This document shows positions 18,104 to 26,906 of a DNA stretch of 64,000 bases, in pieces. The notes under the pieces are model-generated. The model saw only the letters and a list, made by a program, of their open reading frames with translations, had not been told where the DNA came from and ran no database searches. The DNA is taken from contig NZ_MOLY01000029.1 of NCBI RefSeq assembly GCF_001956315.1, forward strand, positions 1 through 64,000, in the 5' to 3' direction. Position numbers and translations under genes: made by a program. The first letter of the stretch is position 1. Every line of letters starts with the position of its first letter. The DNA comes from Sphingomonas montana. Lineage in GTDB: Bacteria; Pseudomonadota; Alphaproteobacteria; Sphingomonadales; Sphingomonadaceae.

Positions 18104-20944
18104 ATGGTTGGTTCGGCTGCATCGCGTCGCGTTCGGGGAATGCGTTTGGAAACCGGGGCTTCGGTCGCCGCACTGCTGCTGGGCTGGGCCATGCCCGCCA
18201 CCGCGCAGACGGCACCCGACGCGCCTGTGGCACCCGCCGGGCCTGCGGCAGTGGAGCAGAGCGGTACGGTGGCACCCAGCGCCGATACCGGGGTCGTCGG
18301 CGCGCAGGCCGAAGGCGCGGCGCCTGCCGGAGACGAGATCGTCATCACCGGGGTACGCGCCAGTCTCCAGTCGGCACAGAACATCAAGCGCAACTCGGCG
18401 CAGATCGTCGATTCGATCGTTGCCGAAGACATCGGCAAACTGCCCGATCGTAATATCGCCGAGGCGCTGCAGCGTATCTCGGGCATTCAGATCCAGCGCA
18501 ACTACGGCGAAGGCAGCTCGGTCGCGATCCGCGGTCTGTCGCAGGTCCGCACCGAGCTGAACGGCCGTGACATCTTCACCGCCAGCGGCACCGGCAACTC
18601 GCTGAGCCTCGAGGACGTGCCGTCCGAGTTGCTTGCCGGTATCGACGTCTACAAGAATCCGTCGGCTGACCTGATCGAAGACCAGCTGAGCGGCACGATC
18701 AACTTCCGGACGCGCAAACCGTTCGACTTCGACGGCTTCAAGATCTCGGCCGCGGCGACGAACACCTATTACGACCTTGCACGCAAGAGCCAGCCCACGG
18801 GCTCGCTGCTGCTCAGCGATCGGTGGGACACCGGCATCGGCGAGATCGGCGTATTGGTCAGCGCGTCATACCAGAAGACCGTGTTCAGCCAGGACACGAT
18901 CTCGACCGAGCCGTTCAACCTGCTCGACCCCAACGATCCCGATCCCGTCGTTCGTGCGGCATCGATCGCCTCGCTTGCGACGCTTGGCCGGACCGGTCAG
19001 GTCACGACCCTCCCGCGTGGTACGGGGATCGGCCAGGTCAATGGTGGCCGCCGCCGCTTCGGTATCGACGCCTCGGTGCAGTGGCGTCCGACCGATACGC
19101 TCGAGTTCACCGGCGAGGTGTTCCGCAACGACTACAAGTTCCGCTACGACGACTTCAGCTATTTCGCGCAGGCCGCGGAGGGCGCGACGAACGTTTCGCC
19201 GCTGCCGGGTGCGGCGTTCACCTTCGCGCCGAACGGTGACTTCCAGAGCGGGGCTTTCCGGAATATCCGGGTGGCCGCCAACACCAGCCTGGAAAACCGG
19301 CGTTCGACGACCACCGATTATTCGCTGAACGGCAGGTGGCGGCCGACGCCGAACCTGACGATCACCGCCGATGGTCAGTATGTCGATTCCAAGACCCGGC
19401 GCACGCGCTCGATCGTCGGCCTGAACGGCAACAGCGACGGCACGTTGACGCAGGACATCACGGGCAGCGTGCCGGCGTTCACGATCACGACGCCGACCGG
19501 CCTGACCAACGCGGCGACCTATGGCTCGGCCTTCTATCTGGACAACCTCAACCGCTCGAAGGGCACGGACAAGACCGCGCGGCTGGACGGCGAGTACAAG
19601 TTCGACGGCAGCGTGCTGCAGTCGATCAAGGTCGGCGTCCGCTACGCGGATCGCAGCAACCGCTACAGCGATACCGGCTACCGCTACACCGGCCTGAACG
19701 CCGTGCCGACGCAGCTGGAATTCGCGGATTTCGGCAATTTCTTCCGCGGTGATGCCGACCTGTTCGGTGACGCGCTGCTGTTCTCGCGTGGCATCACGCA
19801 GGATTACGACGCGACACGCGCCGCGCTCGGCATCACGACTCTGCCGAACTTCCTGCCCAGCAGCACGACCACCCAGTCGCAGAAGACCTACACCGGCTAC
19901 GGTGCCGCGTTCTTCAGGGCCGACGACCTGCCGGTGCCGATCGACGGCAATGTCGGTCTGCGCGTCGTCCAGACCAAGTTGGCGGTCGCGGGCTTCTACC
20001 AGCAGACCGATCTGATCACGCCCCCGGGCGGGACGGCGCAGGTCACGGGCCCGACGACCTTCGTCGCCGCCGGCAACACCGACGACTATACGTCGATCCT
20101 GCCAAGCGCCAACTTCCGGGCGCATCTCACCGACAAGCTCCAGCTTCGCCTGGCGCTGTCGAAGAATATCTCGCGTCCGGACCTCAACCAGCTGAACCCG
20201 AGCCTCAACATCACCGAGCCGGGTCGCGCGCAGATCGCGCAGTTGCAGTATACGTCGGGCGGCAACCCGGACCTGAAGCCGATGAATTCGAAGAATCTCG
20301 ACGCTTCGGCCGAATGGTATTTCGCACGAACCGGCTCGCTGACCGTGGCCGGTTTCTACAAGGACATTTCGGATTATATCCAGACCGGGATCTCCACCCG
20401 TGCGGTCACGTTCACCGACGGCCTGACCGCGAATTACAGCGTCACGTCGTACAGCAACGTCGCCAACGCCAAGGTGAAGGGCGCCGAAGTGGCGTATCAG
20501 CAGTTCTTCGACTTCCTGCCGGGTCCGCTTGGCGGCCTCGGCGCGCAGGCCAACTTCACCTTCGTCGACTCCACGGCGCCGAGCCCGGCAACCGAGGGGC
20601 CGGTACGCCAGCTGCCGCTGCAGGGTCTGTCCAAGTACAACTACAACGTGATCGGCATCTACGAGCGCGGCATCATCTCCGCACGCGTCGCCTATAACTG
20701 GCGCAGCAAGTTCCTGGTGGCGACATCGAGCAACGGATCGGGCAACCTGCCGGTGTTCCAGAAGGCCGCCGGGCAGCTCGATGCGTCGATCACCGCCAAC
20801 GTGACGCCGAACTTCTCGCTGACGCTGAACGCGGTCAACCTGACCAACACGGTCCGCTCGACCTTCTACGGCATCGAGACCCGTCCGCGCGATGCCATCA
20901 TGAACGATCGTCAGATCAGCGGCGTGGCGCGGATAACCTTCTAA
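18104..20944 (+). CDS. TonB-dependent receptor for oligosaccharide import
   Basis: A 946-residue outer-membrane receptor of the large Xanthomonas/Caulobacter type that takes up glycans. It has an N-terminal signal ending at ATAQ, a Pro/Ala-rich linker and a TonB box EIVITGVRASLQSAQ at about 77. The plug has IVAEDIGKLPDRNIAEALQR and GLSQVRTELNGRDIF. A long barrel ends in SGVARITF. GGAGAGGA lies 7 nt before ATG 18104. As first gene of the fucose operon it probably imports fucosylated oligosaccharides released outside the cell; the exact ligand is not readable from sequence. Confidence 0.9.
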   Translation: MVGSAASRRVRGMRLETGASVAALLLGWAMPATAQTAPDAPVAPAGPAAVEQSGTVAPSADTGVVGAQAEGAAPAGDEIVITGVRASLQSAQNIKRNSAQIVDSIVAEDIGKLPDRNIAEALQRISGIQIQRNYGEGSSVAIRGLSQVRTELNGRDIFTASGTGNSLSLEDVPSELLAGIDVYKNPSADLIEDQLSGTINFRTRKPFDFDGFKISAAATNTYYDLARKSQPTGSLLLSDRWDTGIGEIGVLVSASYQKTVFSQDTISTEPFNLLDPNDPDPVVRAASIASLATLGRTGQVTTLPRGTGIGQVNGGRRRFGIDASVQWRPTDTLEFTGEVFRNDYKFRYDDFSYFAQAAEGATNVSPLPGAAFTFAPNGDFQSGAFRNIRVAANTSLENRRSTTTDYSLNGRWRPTPNLTITADGQYVDSKTRRTRSIVGLNGNSDGTLTQDITGSVPAFTITTPTGLTNAATYGSAFYLDNLNRSKGTDKTARLDGEYKFDGSVLQSIKVGVRYADRSNRYSDTGYRYTGLNAVPTQLEFADFGNFFRGDADLFGDALLFSRGITQDYDATRAALGITTLPNFLPSSTTTQSQKTYTGYGAAFFRADDLPVPIDGNVGLRVVQTKLAVAGFYQQTDLITPPGGTAQVTGPTTFVAAGNTDDYTSILPSANFRAHLTDKLQLRLALSKNISRPDLNQLNPSLNITEPGRAQIAQLQYTSGGNPDLKPMNSKNLDASAEWYFARTGSLTVAGFYKDISDYIQTGISTRAVTFTDGLTANYSVTSYSNVANAKVKGAEVAYQQFFDFLPGPLGGLGAQANFTFVDSTAPSPATEGPVRQLPLQGLSKYNYNVIGIYERGIISARVAYNWRSKFLVATSSNGSGNLPVFQKAAGQLDASITANVTPNFSLTLNAVNLTNTVRSTFYGIETRPRDAIMNDRQISGVARITF

Positions 20945-20978
20945 GCCGATTGCGTTCGCAAAGCCTGCGCGCCAAGTG

Positions 20979-21007
20979 GTGAGCCGGGCCCGGTGGGTCC
21001 GGCTCAC
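20979..21007 (+). terminator. GC-rich hairpin between receptor and permease
   Basis: A perfect 9-bp stem, GTGAGCCGG at 20979-20987 and CCGGCTCAC at 20999-21007, with an 11-nt loop. There is no T-run, only ATTAT after it. It may act as a partial terminator or 3' stabiliser that keeps receptor mRNA above the downstream catabolic genes. Confidence 0.5.
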
Positions 21008-21024
21008 ATTATCCATCGGAGCCG

Positions 21025-22254
21025 ATGATGCCGGTCGAAGCACGCGAAGAACAGGCGGGGGGGAAAGCAACCCGGGCCGCGATGGTGCTGACCGTCGGAC
21101 TGTTCTTCCTGTGGGGGGCCGCCAACAACCTCAACGACATCCTCGTCGCGCATTTCCGCCAGGTGTTTTCGCTGAGCGACCTGGAATCCGGGCTGGTCCA
21201 GTCAGCCTTCTATCTGGGCTATTTCTGTTTCGCGATTCCGGCGTCGCTCGCCGCGGAACGCTTCGGCTACAAGCGCGCGGTCATCGCCGGGTTGCTGCTG
21301 TTCGCGGGCGGCGCGCTGCTGTTCTGGCCGGCGTCGATCGCGGCGAGTTATCCCTTCTTCCTGCTTGGGCTCTTCGTGATCGCAAGCGGGCTCGCCTTCC
21401 TCGAAACCGCCGCGAACCCCATGGTCATGGTACTGGGGCCGCCTGAAGGCGCCGAGCGCCGGCTGAACCTGGCGCAGGCGTTCAATCCTCTGGGGTCGAT
21501 TACGGGCATTGCGCTGGGTGCGGTGCTGATCCTGTCCGGCCCGGGCGGCGAGGCCGATCCGGGTGCGGTGCGGTTGCCCTATCTTGCGATAGCGCTGGTC
21601 GTGCTCGCCTGGGCGGCGTTGCTTGCTGTAACGCCGTTTCCGGCGGCGGCGACGGTCGCGACGCGGGGCGCCGGGTCTCCGTTCGCCGGCTACGGCACGC
21701 TGCTGCGGCGGCCGCGCTACATGGCCGGTGTCGCAGCGCAGTTCTTCTATGTCGGTGCGCAGGTCGGAATCTGGAGCTATCTGATCCGCTATGTCAGCGC
21801 GGCGTTGCCCGCGTTCAGCGAGCAGCATGCCGCCGGGCTGCTGACGCTTTCGCTGGCGCTGTTCATGGGTGGCCGGTTCATCGGTACGGCGCTGCTCGCA
21901 CGGATCGACGGTGCCCGGCTGATGTTCGCCTTCGCGCTTATCGATGCCGCGCTGGCGCTTGCCGCGGTAGTGTCGGGTGGCTGGTTCGGCGTGGCGGCGC
22001 TGGTGCTGTCGAGTTTCTTCATGTCGATCATGTACCCGACGATCTTCGTGCTCTCGCTGCGCGGACTCGGCCCACTGACCAAGCCCGGCGCGTCGCTGAT
22101 CGTGATGGCGATCATCGGCGGCGCGGTGATCACGGCCCTGATGGGGCTGGTGTCCGACATGTCGGGCGCAATCCGGTGGGCCATGCTCGTGCCGGCGGTC
22201 TGCTTCCTGGTGGTCGCGGCGTTCGCGCGGTCGCATCGCGGCGACCGGCCGTGA
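21025..22254 (+). CDS. fucP: Fucose permease-like MFS transporter
   Basis: A 409-residue, 12-span transporter of the FucP (fucose:H+ symporter) family. Family signs are FFLWGAANNLNDILVAHF in the first span, QSAFYLGYFCFAIPASLAAE, and GLAFLETAANPMVMVLGP. NLAQAFNPLGSITG also matches. It carries L-fucose across the inner membrane. ATG 21025 and ATG 21028 are adjacent; GGAG at 21018-21021 suits the second slightly better. Its stop overlaps the GTG of the lactonase gene. Confidence 0.9.
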   Translation: MMPVEAREEQAGGKATRAAMVLTVGLFFLWGAANNLNDILVAHFRQVFSLSDLESGLVQSAFYLGYFCFAIPASLAAERFGYKRAVIAGLLLFAGGALLFWPASIAASYPFFLLGLFVIASGLAFLETAANPMVMVLGPPEGAERRLNLAQAFNPLGSITGIALGAVLILSGPGGEADPGAVRLPYLAIALVVLAWAALLAVTPFPAAATVATRGAGSPFAGYGTLLRRPRYMAGVAAQFFYVGAQVGIWSYLIRYVSAALPAFSEQHAAGLLTLSLALFMGGRFIGTALLARIDGARLMFAFALIDAALALAAVVSGGWFGVAALVLSSFFMSIMYPTIFVLSLRGLGPLTKPGASLIVMAIIGGAVITALMGLVSDMSGAIRWAMLVPAVCFLVVAAFARSHRGDRP

Positions 22255-23051
22255 TCGACGCGCATGTCCATGCCTGGCAGATCGACCGGCCCGATTGCGA
22301 TTGGCCCGGGGCGGACCTGCCTGCGCTGCACCGTGATTTCACGCTCGATCAGTGGCGGGGGCAGTCCGGCGGGGCCCGCGCGATCCTCGTGCAGACCCAG
22401 ACTTGCGAGTCCGACACGATGTGGCTCCTCGCGCAGGCGGGCGGGGACGTCGCGGGGGTTATCGGCTGGACCGATCTTGCGGCCGACGATGCGCCGGCGG
22501 CGATCGACCGGCTCCGCGCGGCGGGACCGTTGCTCGGCATTCGGCCGATGGTGCAGGGGCTTGCCGCCGACTGGTACGATGACCCCGCGCTGGATAGGGG
22601 GATTGCGCGCCTTGCGGAACGCGGCCTTGTTCTCGAAGCACTGATCCAGCCAAGGCATCTGCCGTCGCTGGCGCGGCTCGCGGTACGGCATCCAACGCTG
22701 AAGATCGTGATCGATCATGCGGCGAAGCCGGCGGTCGGTCGCGATCTCGACACATGGACGATCGCGATGCGGGCTCTGGCCGCGCATCCGCAGGTCGCGT
22801 GCAAGCTCTCCGGCCTGTTTACCGAAATCGTCGATGGCGCCGAGGATGCCGTTTTACCCTACATCCAGGCATTGCTCGCAATGTTCGGGCCGGACCGGCT
22901 GATATGGGGCAGCGACTGGCCGGTGGTGACGCTTCGCAACAGCTATGCCGCGTGGCTCGGCCTGGCGCGCGAGGCGGTGCCCGCCGGTCAGCACGAGGCG
23001 GTATTCGGTGGCAACGCCATACGCATCTACGGGCTGGGACCGAACGCATGA
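22251..23051 (+). CDS. Amidohydrolase-2 family L-fuconolactonase
   Basis: A 266-residue TIM-barrel metal hydrolase. Motifs are IDAHVHAWQ at the N-terminus, QTQTCESDTMWLL, VIDHAAKP at about 155 and IWGSDWPVV at about 220, which match sugar-lactone hydrolases of the amidohydrolase-2 group. It should open L-fucono-lactone to L-fuconate in the cytosol. GTG 22251 overlaps the fucP stop and its own stop overlaps the next ATG. Rhamnonolactone is a possible alternative substrate, but the fucosidase and FucP neighbours favour fucose. Confidence 0.87.
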   Translation: MIDAHVHAWQIDRPDCDWPGADLPALHRDFTLDQWRGQSGGARAILVQTQTCESDTMWLLAQAGGDVAGVIGWTDLAADDAPAAIDRLRAAGPLLGIRPMVQGLAADWYDDPALDRGIARLAERGLVLEALIQPRHLPSLARLAVRHPTLKIVIDHAAKPAVGRDLDTWTIAMRALAAHPQVACKLSGLFTEIVDGAEDAVLPYIQALLAMFGPDRLIWGSDWPVVTLRNSYAAWLGLAREAVPAGQHEAVFGGNAIRIYGLGPNA

Positions 23052-24313
23052 TCGCGCTTCCGGCATTCGGCATGGGCACCGCCGCGATCGGCAATCTCTA
23101 TCGCGTCGTCGGTGAAACCGAAGCACGGGCGACGATCGCTGCGGCGCTGGCTGCGGGGATCCGTTATTTCGATACGGCGCCGCATTACGGCCACGGTCTT
23201 GCCGAGCGTCGTCTCGGCGAGACTTTGGCCGAGCTCGATCCCGGTGCCGCGGCGATCGTGTCGACCAAGGTCGGGCGGCTGCTCGAGCCGACGACCGAAC
23301 GCGGCGAGCGGCACGGCTTCGTCGATGCCGACCCGTTCGAACCGGTGTTCGACTATTCCGCCGACGGCATCCGTCGGTCGGTCGACGCTAGCCGCCTGCG
23401 ACTGCGGCGCGATCGGATCGACATTCTGCTCGCGCATGATCTCGGCGTGCAGACGCATGGCGACGCGCATAGGCGGCACCTGAGCGACTTTCTCGACGGT
23501 GGCTACGACGCGATGGTCACCCTGCGCAACGCGGGCGAAGTCGGCGCGATCGGCATCGGCGTCAACGAGATCGCGATCTGCAACGATCTGCTCGATCGTG
23601 TCGACCTCGACGTGATCCTGCTCGCCGGGCGCTACACGCTGCTTGACCGCAGCGCAGCCGCACTGCTCGACCGCTGCCACGAGCGCGGCGTTCGCGTGAT
23701 CGTCGGCGGGCCGTACAACAGCGGCATCCTTGCGCGCGATCCGACCGAGGTTGACCCGGGGAAGGCGCATTACGACTATGCGGCACCCTCCGCCGACATC
23801 GTCGATCGGACGCTGGCGCTTGCCGGCATATGCGCGCGGTTCGGTGTCGCACTGCCGGCGGCCGCGCTGCAGTTTCCGCTTCGGCACGCTGCCGTCGCCT
23901 GCGTGGTCGCCGGCGTTGCGGGCGAGACCGAAGTCAACGACCTGGTGGCGCGTGCCGCCGTACCAATACCGAAGGAATTGTGGATGGCGCTGGGTGACAA
24001 AGAGGCGCGTGCAGCGCCGGAACAGTTGATCCTGCTGCATCCCGACGACAACGTCCTGATCTGCGTCTCGCCGATCGCGGCGGGGGACATCCTGACCGTC
24101 TCCGGCGGGACGATCCCCTCGCGCGAGGGGATCACGGTCGGTCACAAGGTCGCGCGCGCGCATCTGAAGGCGGGCGACCAGGTCATCAAATACGGCGCGC
24201 CGATCGGGTCGATGACCGCGGACGCCGCCACCGGCGAATGGGTCCACATGCACAATATGAAGAGCGATTACATCGCCAGCCACACGCGCAGCACGATAAG
24301 CGAGCCATCATGA
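23048..24313 (+). CDS. L-fucose dehydrogenase (aldo-keto reductase) fused to UxaA-type SAF domain
   Basis: A single 421-residue frame with two parts. Residues 1 to about 312 are an aldo-keto reductase with Asp42 and Tyr47 (YFDTAPHYGHG), Lys74 (VSTKVG) and His130 (LLAHDLG), close to NAD(P)-dependent L-fucose dehydrogenases. Residues about 322-421 (LHPDDNVLICVSPIAAGD, VGHKVARAHLKAGDQVIKYG) are the SAF domain that normally forms the N-terminal part of altronate-type dehydratases. The catalytic dehydratase part is the next gene, overlapping by 4 nt. So one protein carries the first oxidation step and a piece of the third-step enzyme. A possible internal start lies at ATG 23984. Confidence 0.88.
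   Translation: MIALPAFGMGTAAIGNLYRVVGETEARATIAAALAAGIRYFDTAPHYGHGLAERRLGETLAELDPGAAAIVSTKVGRLLEPTTERGERHGFVDADPFEPVFDYSADGIRRSVDASRLRLRRDRIDILLAHDLGVQTHGDAHRRHLSDFLDGGYDAMVTLRNAGEVGAIGIGVNEIAICNDLLDRVDLDVILLAGRYTLLDRSAAALLDRCHERGVRVIVGGPYNSGILARDPTEVDPGKAHYDYAAPSADIVDRTLALAGICARFGVALPAAALQFPLRHAAVACVVAGVAGETEVNDLVARAAVPIPKELWMALGDKEARAAPEQLILLHPDDNVLICVSPIAAGDILTVSGGTIPSREGITVGHKVARAHLKAGDQVIKYGAPIGSMTADAATGEWVHMHNMKSDYIASHTRSTISEPS
23972..23986 (+). promoter_or_regulatory. Possible internal ribosome-binding site and start for a free SAF subunit
   Basis: AAGGAA at 23972-23977 is followed after 6 nt by an in-frame ATG at 23984, exactly at the boundary between the reductase and SAF domains. 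Initiation here would give a separate 109-residue SAF protein beginning MALGDKEARA. The same bases encode Lys-Glu in the fused frame, so the match may be chance. Confidence 0.35.
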
Positions 24314-25518
24314 TCGACGCTTACCAACGGCAGGATGGCCGCAAGGGAATCCGCAACGTCGTCGCGGTCGCGTATCTCGTCGAGTGCGCGCACCATGTCG
24401 CGCGACGGATCGTCGACAAGGCAGACGATGCCGACGTGCATCTGATCGGGTTTCCTGGCTGTTACCCCAATGCCTATGCCGCCAAGATCATGGAACAGGT
24501 GGCGACGCACCCCAATGTCGGCGGCGTCGTGCTGGTCTCGCTGGGCTGCGAAAGTTTCAATCGGGAGCGGCTGGCGGCGACGGTGCGCGCGAGCGGTCGG
24601 CCCTGCGAGCTGCTGGTGATCCAGGAAACCGGCGGCACCGCGGCGACGATCGCGGCGGGGTGCGCGGCGGTGGACCGCGTCCGGGCGGAGGCGGCCCTGG
24701 TCGAGCGCGTGCCGATGGACGTCGGCGAGCTGGTCATCGGCACCATCTGTGGGGGATCGGACGGAACCAGCGGCATCACTGCCAACCCCGCGGTGGGCCG
24801 CGCGTTCGACCGCTTCGTCGGCGAGGGTGCGACCTGCATTTTCGAGGAGACGGGCGAACTGGTCGGCTGCGAAGGCATCATGGCCGACCGCGCCGCGACC
24901 CCAGAACTCGGTCAGGTGATCGTCGACGCCGTTCACAAGGCGGAGGCGTATTACACCGTCATGGGTTTCGGCAGCTTCGCGCCCGGCAACGCCGAAGGCG
25001 GGCTGACGACGCAGGAAGAGAAATCGATGGGCGCCTATTCCAAATCGGGGTCTTCGGTCATCAGCGGCGTGATCAAGCCCGGCGACGTGCCGCCCACGGG
25101 CGGGCTGTATCTGCTCGACGTCGTGCCCGACGGCGAACCGCGCTTCGGCTTTCCCAACATCTCGGACAATGCCGAGATTGTCGAGATGATCGCGTGCGGG
25201 TGCCACCTCACGCTGTTCACGACCGGTCGCGGGTCCGTGGTCGGATCGGCGATCTCGCCGGTCATCAAGGTGTGCGCCAATCCCGAGACCGGCCGTCGGC
25301 TTGCCGCGGACATGGACATCAACGCCGGCCGCATTCTCGAGGGGGAGGCGACGCTCGACGAGGTTGGCAACGAGATCGTCGATGCCGTGCTCGCGGTCGC
25401 AGGCGGACGACGCAGCGTTTCCGAGACGCTCGGCCACCGCGAATTCATCCTGACCTACAAGGCATTCGAGCCGATCGGCCCGGCCTGCCTGCCCACGAGA
25501 CAACGGAGTTTTGCATGA
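24310..25518 (+). CDS. UxaA-type L-fuconate dehydratase, catalytic subunit
   Basis: A 402-residue protein equal to the C-terminal catalytic part of altronate dehydratase (UxaA/GarD family). Family motifs are GRKGIRNVVAVAYLVEC, GCESFN, ETGGTAATIAAG and GGSDGTSGITANPAVG. GNAEGGLTTQEEKSMGAYSKSG and TGRGSVVGSAISPVIKVC also match. It lacks the SAF domain, which sits on the preceding protein. In this context it should convert L-fuconate to 2-keto-3-deoxy-L-fuconate. It thus replaces the enolase-superfamily fuconate dehydratase known from Xanthomonas. ATG 24310 overlaps the upstream stop. Confidence 0.87.
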   Translation: MIDAYQRQDGRKGIRNVVAVAYLVECAHHVARRIVDKADDADVHLIGFPGCYPNAYAAKIMEQVATHPNVGGVVLVSLGCESFNRERLAATVRASGRPCELLVIQETGGTAATIAAGCAAVDRVRAEAALVERVPMDVGELVIGTICGGSDGTSGITANPAVGRAFDRFVGEGATCIFEETGELVGCEGIMADRAATPELGQVIVDAVHKAEAYYTVMGFGSFAPGNAEGGLTTQEEKSMGAYSKSGSSVISGVIKPGDVPPTGGLYLLDVVPDGEPRFGFPNISDNAEIVEMIACGCHLTLFTTGRGSVVGSAISPVIKVCANPETGRRLAADMDINAGRILEGEATLDEVGNEIVDAVLAVAGGRRSVSETLGHREFILTYKAFEPIGPACLPTRQRSFA

Positions 25519-26246
25519 CGGGACGGCTAGAGGGCAAGGTGGCGCTCGTCACCGCGGCGGCACGCGGCATCGGGCGTGCGACCGCCGAACTGTTCGTGCG
25601 CGAAGGCGCGCGCGTGATCGCCACCGATCGTGATGTGCAGGCGCTCGAGGGGATCGAAAGCGCCGAGCTGCGTGGGCTGGATGTTACCGACTCCGCCGCT
25701 GTGCGCGCGCTCGTTGCCGAGATCGGTGCGATCGATATCCTCGCGAACATTGCGGGGATCGTCCATGCGGGGACGATCCTCGATTGCACCGACGAGGAAT
25801 GGGACCAGGCGGTTTCGATCAACATGACCGCGATGTTCCGCACGATCCGGGCGGTCCTGCCGGGCATGCTGGCCAAGGGCGGCGGTGCGATCGTCAACGT
25901 CGCATCGATCGCCAGTTCGGTAAAGGGAATCCCCAACCGCTTCGCATATGGCGCGACTAAGGCGGGCGTGATCGGCCTGACCAAGGCGGTTGCCGCCGAT
26001 TTCGTCGGGCAGGGGATCCGCTGCAACGCGATCTGCCCCGGCACGATCGACACGCCATCGCTGCAGCAGCGCCTGCACGACACCGGCGACTATACGGCAG
26101 CGCAGGCAGCATTCATCGCGCGCCAGCCGATGGGCCGGCTGGGGCGCGCCGACGAGATCGCCAAGCTGGCGCTGTATCTGGGAAGCGACGATTCCTCGTT
26201 CACGACCGGCGCGGTACATGTGATCGATGGCGGCTGGATCAACTGA
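25515..26246 (+). CDS. SDR dehydrogenase, probable 2-keto-3-deoxy-L-fuconate dehydrogenase
   Basis: A 243-residue classical short-chain dehydrogenase. The Rossmann motif TAAARGIG is at about 13-20, then NIAGIVHAG, the catalytic Ser region VASIASS and YGATKAG at about 145. It ends INDGG-like (VIDGGWIN). Its place after the dehydratase matches Xanthomonas, where an SDR oxidises 2-keto-3-deoxyfuconate to the 2,4-diketo compound. GGAG lies 6 nt before ATG 25515, which overlaps the dehydratase stop. The following hydrolase of that route is not in the window. Confidence 0.88.
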   Translation: MTGRLEGKVALVTAAARGIGRATAELFVREGARVIATDRDVQALEGIESAELRGLDVTDSAAVRALVAEIGAIDILANIAGIVHAGTILDCTDEEWDQAVSINMTAMFRTIRAVLPGMLAKGGGAIVNVASIASSVKGIPNRFAYGATKAGVIGLTKAVAADFVGQGIRCNAICPGTIDTPSLQQRLHDTGDYTAAQAAFIARQPMGRLGRADEIAKLALYLGSDDSSFTTGAVHVIDGGWIN

Positions 26247-26247
26247 G

Positions 26248-26592
26248 GTGCGCCACGTCCTGCTCATCGATGTGGTGGACGAACCCGCGGCGATCGCGCG
26301 CTACGAGGCGTGGCACGCCGCCGGCGCTTTGCCGCGCGCGATCGGCGCAAGCATCCGCGGGGCGGGGATCGTTGCGATGGACATTTACCGGACCGGCGAT
26401 CGGCTGGTCATGGTGATGGACACCGACCCGTCGTTCGATCCCGCGGCAAAGGCGGCCGCCGACGCCGCCAACCCCGCCGTACAGGCCTGGGAAGCGCAAA
26501 TGGACACCGTCCAGCGACCGCTTCCCTGGGCCCAGCCCGGTGCGAAATGGGTCGCGGCCGCGCCGATCTTTTCGCTCGGTCAGAACCCCTGA
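26248..26592 (+). CDS. L-fucose/L-rhamnose mutarotase family protein
   Basis: A 114-residue RhaM-type (DUF718) ferredoxin-fold mutarotase with VRHVLLIDVVDEPAAIARYEAWH, a central AGIVAMDIYRTGDRLVMVMDTD and PLPWAQPGAKW. It interconverts anomers so that the dehydrogenase receives its preferred form. GTG 26248 sits right after the SDR stop; ATG 26227 inside the SDR end is an alternative giving 121 residues. It is the last gene of the operon. Confidence 0.85.
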   Translation: MRHVLLIDVVDEPAAIARYEAWHAAGALPRAIGASIRGAGIVAMDIYRTGDRLVMVMDTDPSFDPAAKAAADAANPAVQAWEAQMDTVQRPLPWAQPGAKWVAAAPIFSLGQNP

Positions 26593-26594
26593 TC

Positions 26595-26906
26595 GCCAAG
26601 GCCCGCGGGATTGCAATATCGTATCCGAAGTTGCGAGAACGTGACGGGTCGGCGCGCTATGATTTCGAGATGGGCGGCGGCAGGATGGACGGTACCTTGG
26701 TCTGCAAGAACATGCCCGGCATGCCGTCCGGCGAGATGCGCGCCTCGATGTCGGGCAAGTTCGCCAGCACTAGCTATGATGTCGTGAGCGAGGCGACGAT
26801 CGACATGCCGGCGATGGGCGGTGCTCAAAAGGGCGGCAAGTTCATTACGAAGACCCAAGTTCCCGGCAAACGTCTTGGTGCCTGCGACGCGCCGAAGGCG
26901 GGTTGA
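26595..26906 (+). pseudogene. DUF3617-like protein, N-terminus missing
   Basis: From about 26640 the frame reads as a DUF3617-type periplasmic protein: GGGRMDGTLVCKN, EMRASMSGKFASTSYDV and a C-terminal KRLGACDAPKAG. No signal peptide or start precedes it, because the frame runs back into the mutarotase region as an unrelated shadow. The first third of the gene is therefore lost. Confidence 0.55.

Noticed and set aside
18866-21070. 734-codon minus-strand frame opposite the TonB receptor
   Set aside because: Antisense to a clear TonB receptor; no start signal or recognisable motif.
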